From Mycobacterium sp. (GTDB taxonomy: Bacteria > Actinomycetota > Actinomycetes > Mycobacteriales > Mycobacteriaceae): a stretch of DNA of 9,819 nt. Below the pieces are notes generated by a model that searched no databases, had not been told where the DNA came from, and saw only the letters and a list, made by a program, of their open reading frames with translations. The position numbers and the translations under genes are program-made. Where the stretch lies: the NCBI GenBank assembly GCA_025965815.1, contig JAOPWF010000173.1, forward strand, positions 1-9,819, written 5' to 3'. This document shows positions 6,813-9,819 of the stretch, piece after piece. The number at the start of each line of letters is the position of its first letter. Position 1 is the stretch's first letter.

Positions 6813-8210
6813 TCAGACTACTTGCAACGCCGCGGCGAACATGGCATCGGTGCCGTGCCGATGCGGCCAGAGCTGCACGTACGGCCCGTCACCCAGGACG
6901 TCGACGGGGGCGAACAGCGGCCGGGTGTCCAGCGCCCGCACCGGTTGGCGGCGCAGCGCGTCGCCCACCACCCCCACGGTTTCGGCCAGGTGCGGCGAAC
7001 ACGTCGCATACAGCACCACCCCGCCGGGACGGGTCAGCGCGATCGCCGACGCCAGCAGCTCCCGTTGCAGCTTCACCAGGGTAGGAACGTCGCCCGGCTG
7101 CCTGCGCCACCGGGCCTCCGGGCGACGGCGCAGGGCGCCGAGGCCGGTGCACGGCGCGTCGACGAGCACGCGGTCGAACCCGCCGTCCAGCCCGGTGTCG
7201 CGGCCGTCGACCCGCAGCACCTCGACCGCCAGGCCGCGGGTGTTCTCCTCGACGAACTGGGCACGCCGCTCATTGGGCTCCACCGCGGTCACCCCCGCGC
7301 CGGTCTGGGCGCCCAGCGCGGCGAGCAGCGCGGTCTTGCCGCCGGGTCCGGCGCACAGGTCCAGCCAGCGTCCGCCGTCCTCGCCCACCACAGGGGCCAG
7401 CGTCAGCGCGCGGCCCACCAGTTGGCTGCCCTCGTCCTGCACCAGAGCCGCGCCGTCGCGGACCGGCTCGAGCCGGCCGGGATCGCCGCCGGGCAGGTAC
7501 ACGGCGTAGGGCGAGTACCGGCCGACGGTGCCACCCAGTTCGCCTGTCGCCGTGGCCAAGTCGTCGGCAGTCAGCACACCCGGGCGTGCCGCGAGGTGGA
7601 CGACGGGGCGCTCATCGTCGCTGGCCAGCACGGCATCGAGTTCACCGGCGTCGGCCCCGAGCCCATCGGCGAACGCCTGGGCGATCCAGCGCGGGTGGGC
7701 GTGCATGAACGCCGCATGCCCGACGGGGTCATCGGCCGCCGCAGGCGCGAGCTCGTCGACCCACGACTGCTCGTCGCGCCCGGAGATGGTCCGCAGCACG
7801 CCGTTGACGAAACCGGCTCGCGCGGAGTCGAATTCAACGCCGGCCTGCTCAACGGTGGTGGACACCGCGGCGTGGGCGTCGACGCGGGTGCGCAACAACT
7901 GATAGGTGCCCAGGCGCAGCAGGTCCAGCAGGATGGGGTCGATCTGGTCCGGCGGACGCCCGGCCGCCTTGGCGATGACGGCGTCGAGCAGTCCGCGGGC
8001 GCGGCAGGTGCCGTAGGTAAGTTCGGTGGCGAAGGCCGCGTCGCGGCCGGTGATTCCGCGCTCACGCAGCATCACCGGCAGCGCGAGGTTGGCGTAGGCG
8101 TCGCGCTCGGACACCGCGCGCAGCACGTCGAACGCAGCGCGGCGGGCGGGGTCGAGCTGTTTGCGACGGGGACGCCGCGGCCCTGCCTTGCGGTCCTGAC
8201 GGTAGGTCAC
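6813..8210 (-). CDS. rsmB: RsmB/NOP-family 16S rRNA (cytosine-5) methyltransferase
   Basis: This SAM-dependent enzyme is predicted to methylate C5 of a cytosine in 16S rRNA (C967 in E. coli). The 465-residue protein (also known as Fmu) has the RsmB layout: a basic N-terminal extension, a NusB-like RNA-binding domain (about 20-145) with FVNGVLR at 134-140, then the methyltransferase domain. Motif I for SAM is [14 protein letters not shown] (283-296); VEPNERR-type motif II is at 310-316; motif IV is [20 protein letters not shown] (350-369) with C354, the product-release cysteine; motif VI is [10 protein letters not shown] (401-410) with C404, the cysteine that attacks the base. Both cysteines being present marks an active RCMT. 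The start is GTG at 8210 in a GTGA overlap with the fmt stop. The family is certain; the exact target base is inferred. Confidence 0.95.
   Translation of the reverse strand: MTYRQDRKAGPRRPRRKQLDPARRAAFDVLRAVSERDAYANLALPVMLRERGITGRDAAFATELTYGTCRARGLLDAVIAKAAGRPPDQIDPILLDLLRLGTYQLLRTRVDAHAAVSTTVEQAGVEFDSARAGFVNGVLRTISGRDEQSWVDELAPAAADDPVGHAAFMHAHPRWIAQAFADGLGADAGELDAVLASDDERPVVHLAARPGVLTADDLATATGELGGTVGRYSPYAVYLPGGDPGRLEPVRDGAALVQDEGSQLVGRALTLAPVVGEDGGRWLDLCAGPGGKTALLAALGAQTGAGVTAVEPNERRAQFVEENTRGLAVEVLRVDGRDTGLDGGFDRVLVDAPCTGLGALRRRPEARWRRQPGDVPTLVKLQRELLASAIALTRPGGVVLYATCSPHLAETVGVVGDALRRQPVRALDTRPLFAPVDVLGDGPYVQLWPHRHGTDAMFAAALQVV
6815..6820 (-). promoter_or_regulatory. Possible -10 element of an internal, leaderless rpe promoter
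   Basis: TAGTCT fits TANNNT and lies 7 bases before the rpe ATG, within the last codons of rsmB. rpe has no Shine-Dalgarno sequence, which makes a leaderless internal start plausible beside read-through from fmt. It is one base further from the ATG than the lprG and fmt elements. A chance match cannot be excluded. Confidence 0.35.
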
Positions 8211-9136
8211 GACACCTGCGCCGACTCGTCCAGGCGGGCCCCGCGGGCCCAGTCTGCGGCGTTCATCGGCCTCTTACCCGGTGGCTGGACCCACCCGAGC
8301 AGCACCGGATCGGAGCCGGTCCCGATCCGCACGCCGCTGCGATTGACGTGAATCGAGCCGCGCGGCAGGGCTTTCCGTTCGTCGTCCACCCGCACCGGGC
8401 CGAGCTTGAGCCGCGCATCGCCGATCATGGTCCACGCTCCGGGGCTGGGCGTGACCGCGCGGATGAGCCGCTCGACGATGTGGGCGGCCAGTTCCCAGCG
8501 CACCCGGGCCTGCTCCACGGTGACCTTCGGGGCGATGGTGATCCCTTCGGCGGGCTGCGGCACCGCCGCCAGCGAGCCGTCGCAGATGCCGTCCATCGTG
8601 GTCTCCAGGAGTTCCGCGCCCGACCTGGCGAGCCGGTCGAGTAGATCTCCCGCCGTGTCGGTCGGCCGGATGGTTTCGGTCACCACGCCGTAGACGGGTC
8701 CGGAGTCCAGGCTCTTCTCGATCTGGAACGTGGTCCCGCCGGTGACCACGTCCCCCGCCGCGATCGCCGCCTGCACGGGTGCGGCGCCGCGCCATGCCGG
8801 CAGCAGCGAGAAGTGCAGGTTGACCCAGCCGCGCTCGGGCACCTCCAGCAGGTCTTGGCCGAGCAGCGCCCCGTAGGCGACGACGGCGCAGCACTCCGGC
8901 TCGAGCCTGCACAGTTCGGCGACGAACTCCGGCGAGTTCGGTCGCTCGGGCCGCAGCACAGGGACGCCGTGCTCGAGGGCGAGCTGTGCAACCGGCGAGG
9001 GCGACGGGCGGCCCCGTCGCCCCGATGCGGCGTCGGGACGGGTGAGCACCGCGATCACGTCGTGGCGCGGCGACTCGATGAGCCGGCGCAGCGCCGGCAG
9101 TGCTGGCCCGGGCGTGCGGGCGAATACGAGGCGCAT
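8207..9136 (-). CDS. fmt: Methionyl-tRNA formyltransferase (with altered N-terminal motif)
   Basis: Fmt formylates Met-tRNA(fMet) using 10-formyl-tetrahydrofolate, making the bacterial initiator. The 309-residue protein has an N-terminal formyltransferase domain (about 1-185) and a C-terminal tRNA-binding barrel (about 200-305). The catalytic triad is in place: N106 and H108 in [17 protein letters not shown] (106-122) and D144 in SLDSGP, each two residues off the E. coli positions. Oddly, the usual FAGTPE/D near the N-terminus reads FARTPG, with Arg at 7 and Gly at 10. The ATG at 9136 is the family start; no Shine-Dalgarno sequence is seen, but TAGACT lies 6 bases upstream. It leads the run into rsmB, rpe and ribD and follows LemA by 35 bases. 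Identity is secure; full activity is uncertain only because of the two substitutions. Confidence 0.96.
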   Translation of the reverse strand: MRLVFARTPGPALPALRRLIESPRHDVIAVLTRPDAASGRRGRPSPSPVAQLALEHGVPVLRPERPNSPEFVAELCRLEPECCAVVAYGALLGQDLLEVPERGWVNLHFSLLPAWRGAAPVQAAIAAGDVVTGGTTFQIEKSLDSGPVYGVVTETIRPTDTAGDLLDRLARSGAELLETTMDGICDGSLAAVPQPAEGITIAPKVTVEQARVRWELAAHIVERLIRAVTPSPGAWTMIGDARLKLGPVRVDDERKALPRGSIHVNRSGVRIGTGSDPVLLGWVQPPGKRPMNAADWARGARLDESAQVS

Positions 9137-9142
9137 TACGCC

Positions 9143-9148
9143 AGTCTA
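9143..9148 (-). promoter_or_regulatory. -10 element of fmt, predicted leaderless
   Basis: TAGACT fits TANNNT and ends 6 bases before the fmt ATG, which places the transcription start on the A of the start codon, the same geometry as at lprG. The 35-base LemA-fmt gap has no Shine-Dalgarno sequence, no convincing -35 and no terminator. This is probably the main promoter of the fmt-rsmB-rpe-ribD unit. Confidence 0.5.
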
Positions 9149-9171
9149 GGAGTGCCCGGCGGCCGAACCGT

Positions 9172-9708
9172 TTACCGCGGGGCCTGGTAGTACTCCCGCT
9201 GCGACACCCCGGCCATCCCGGCGACGAACATCCACGGGATCGTGCTGATCAGCCGGTTGGAGGTGGCCACCGCGTCGTTGTAGTACTGCCGCGCGAAGGC
9301 CAGCTTGTCCTCGGTGTCGGCGAGGTTGTTCTGCAGGTTGAGAAAGTTGTTCGAGGAGTTGAGCTGCGGATAAGTCTGCCCGAGGGCCATCACCTGGCCG
9401 AGCGCCTGGTTGAAATCCTGCTCGGCGGCGCTGCGTTGTGCCACCGACTTGCCGCCGGTCGCCGACGTCAGCGCGGCCCGCGCGTCGGTGACGTGGTCGA
9501 GGATGGCCCGCTCGTGGGTCGCGAATGACTGCACGGTGCTGACCAGGCTGGGGATCAACGAGGCGCGACGGGTCAGTTGCACGTCGATCCCGCCGAGGGC
9601 CTCCTCGACGTGGACGTCGGCGCGGCGGACCTTGTTGTAGCCGACCACGAAAACGATCAGCACCAGCACCGCGATGACCAGCACCAGTATCAATAGGAAA
9701 CTCACCAT
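9172..9708 (-). CDS. LemA-family membrane protein
   Basis: LemA proteins are small membrane-anchored helical proteins of unknown biochemical role, widespread in bacteria and often encoded beside TPM-domain proteins. This one has 178 residues, normal for the family. A single N-terminal membrane helix (about 3-23, Leu/Val/Ile-rich) is followed by the LemA domain: RADVHVEEALGGIDVQL (29-45) and RRASLIPSLVSTVQ (47-60), then long amphipathic helices, LNLQNNLADTEDKLAFARQYYNDAV (split as LNLQNNLADTED at 123-134 and KLAFARQYYNDAV at 135-147), and the terminal IPWM-EYYQ stretch. Most of the chain should lie outside the membrane as a helical bundle. The ATG at 9708 is set by a perfect AGGAGG 6 bases upstream. 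The start overlaps the preceding TPM-type gene by 7 bases (ATGGTGA). The family is secure; function is unknown. Confidence 0.92.
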   Translation of the reverse strand: MVSFLLILVLVIAVLVLIVFVVGYNKVRRADVHVEEALGGIDVQLTRRASLIPSLVSTVQSFATHERAILDHVTDARAALTSATGGKSVAQRSAAEQDFNQALGQVMALGQTYPQLNSSNNFLNLQNNLADTEDKLAFARQYYNDAVATSNRLISTIPWMFVAGMAGVSQREYYQAPR

Positions 9709-9819
9709 GATCCGCCTCCTCCTCCGCCGCCACCGCCGCCGCCGCCACCGCCACCGCCGCCGCTGCTGCCGCCACCGCTGGACGACGACTGCGATGCGGT
9801 GTAGGCGCCGATCGACGAC
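9702..9819 (-). CDS. Glycine-rich C-terminus of a probable TPM-domain protein (partial)
   Basis: Only the last 38 residues are in the window; the rest lies beyond the right edge. The frame reads AYTASQSSSSGGGSSG, then an unbroken run of 17 glycines, then Ser-Trp and TGA. A Ser/Gly-rich tail ending in GGGSW or similar, encoded directly upstream of lemA, is typical of TPM-domain (YgcG/DUF2207-adjacent) secreted or membrane-anchored proteins, so that is the likely identity. The TPM domain itself cannot be seen. Glycine codons are GGC/GGT until the last five, four of which are GGA; these create the Shine-Dalgarno sequence of lemA. The stop lies inside the lemA start (ATGGTGA), indicating coupled translation. 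The frame is well supported by this overlap; the family name is inference. Confidence 0.65.
   Translation of the reverse strand, partial: SSIGAYTASQSSSSGGGSSGGGGGGGGGGGGGGGGGSW
9711..9761 (-). repeat. GGN trinucleotide tract encoding 17 glycines
   Basis: Seventeen consecutive glycine codons make a simple-sequence tract. All codons up to the 12th are GGC or GGT; the end reads GGA-GGA-GGA-GGC-GGA. Such tracts can change length by slippage, here in whole codons without breaking the frame. Other frames give alanine- or arginine-rich shadows. Confidence 0.8.
9715..9720 (-). promoter_or_regulatory. Shine-Dalgarno sequence of lemA
   Basis: AGGAGG, a full match to the anti-Shine-Dalgarno sequence, lies 6 bases before the lemA ATG at 9708. 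It is made by glycine codons of the upstream gene. It is the strongest ribosome binding site in the window and decides the lemA start. Confidence 0.85.

Noticed and set aside
6822..8351. Long plus-strand open frame of about 509 codons opposite rsmB
   Set aside because: It is antisense to a gene with all RsmB motifs, has low-complexity Arg/Gly/His/Ala composition and no domain; such frames arise from GC-rich third positions.
9146..9775. Alanine-rich open frame across the glycine tract and lemA
   Set aside because: It is a frame-shifted reading of the GGN tract and of lemA; the glycine frame ends in the expected GGSW and stops within the lemA start codon overlap.

Overview
The window looks like chromosomal DNA from a high-GC actinobacterium, almost certainly a Mycobacterium or Mycolicibacterium species. 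The evidence is the LprG lipoprotein followed directly by the P55 (Rv1410c-type) exporter, a bifunctional RibA2, strongly GC-biased codons, GTG starts, very tight gene packing and apparently leaderless starts. The core order fmt, rsmB, rpe, ribD / P55, lprG / ribC, ribA2 matches what I recall of the M. tuberculosis region Rv1406-Rv1415. No database could be searched.

Layout from left to right. (1) Bases 1-2139, minus strand: an acetyltransferase of the GNAT family, ribC (riboflavin synthase) and ribA2 (GTP cyclohydrolase II / DHBP synthase). ribA2 runs off the left edge, where ribH would be expected. (2) Bases 2239-5126, plus strand: lprG, P55 and a DJ-1/PfpI-family gene. (3) Bases 5123-9136, minus strand: fmt, rsmB, rpe and ribD, packed with 4-base overlaps or a 5-base gap. 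(4) Bases 9172-9819, minus strand: a LemA-family membrane protein, preceded by the glycine-rich C-terminus of what is probably a TPM-domain protein that runs off the right edge. There is no gene-free stretch over 100 bases, and I found no RNA gene, insertion sequence, CRISPR array or phage gene.

How the genes work together. RibA2, RibD and RibC carry out most of riboflavin synthesis, and Rpe interconverts ribulose-5-phosphate, the sugar used by the DHBP synthase half of RibA2. Fmt and RsmB are translation functions. LprG and P55 form a lipid-export pair for the cell envelope, inserted between the two riboflavin gene groups. Compared with the M. tuberculosis order as I remember it, the DJ-1 gene and the GNAT gene are extra, Rv1413-Rv1414 are missing, and LemA/TPM lies upstream of fmt.

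The most interesting observations are about expression and one protein motif. Four starts lacking a clear Shine-Dalgarno sequence (lprG, fmt, rpe, ribC) have a TANNNT -10 motif 6-7 bases upstream, the geometry of leaderless mRNAs. LemA has the only textbook Shine-Dalgarno sequence, written into GGA codons of the preceding gene's glycine tail. Fmt carries two substitutions in its otherwise conserved N-terminal FAGTP(E/D) motif. I see no convincing new multi-gene system.
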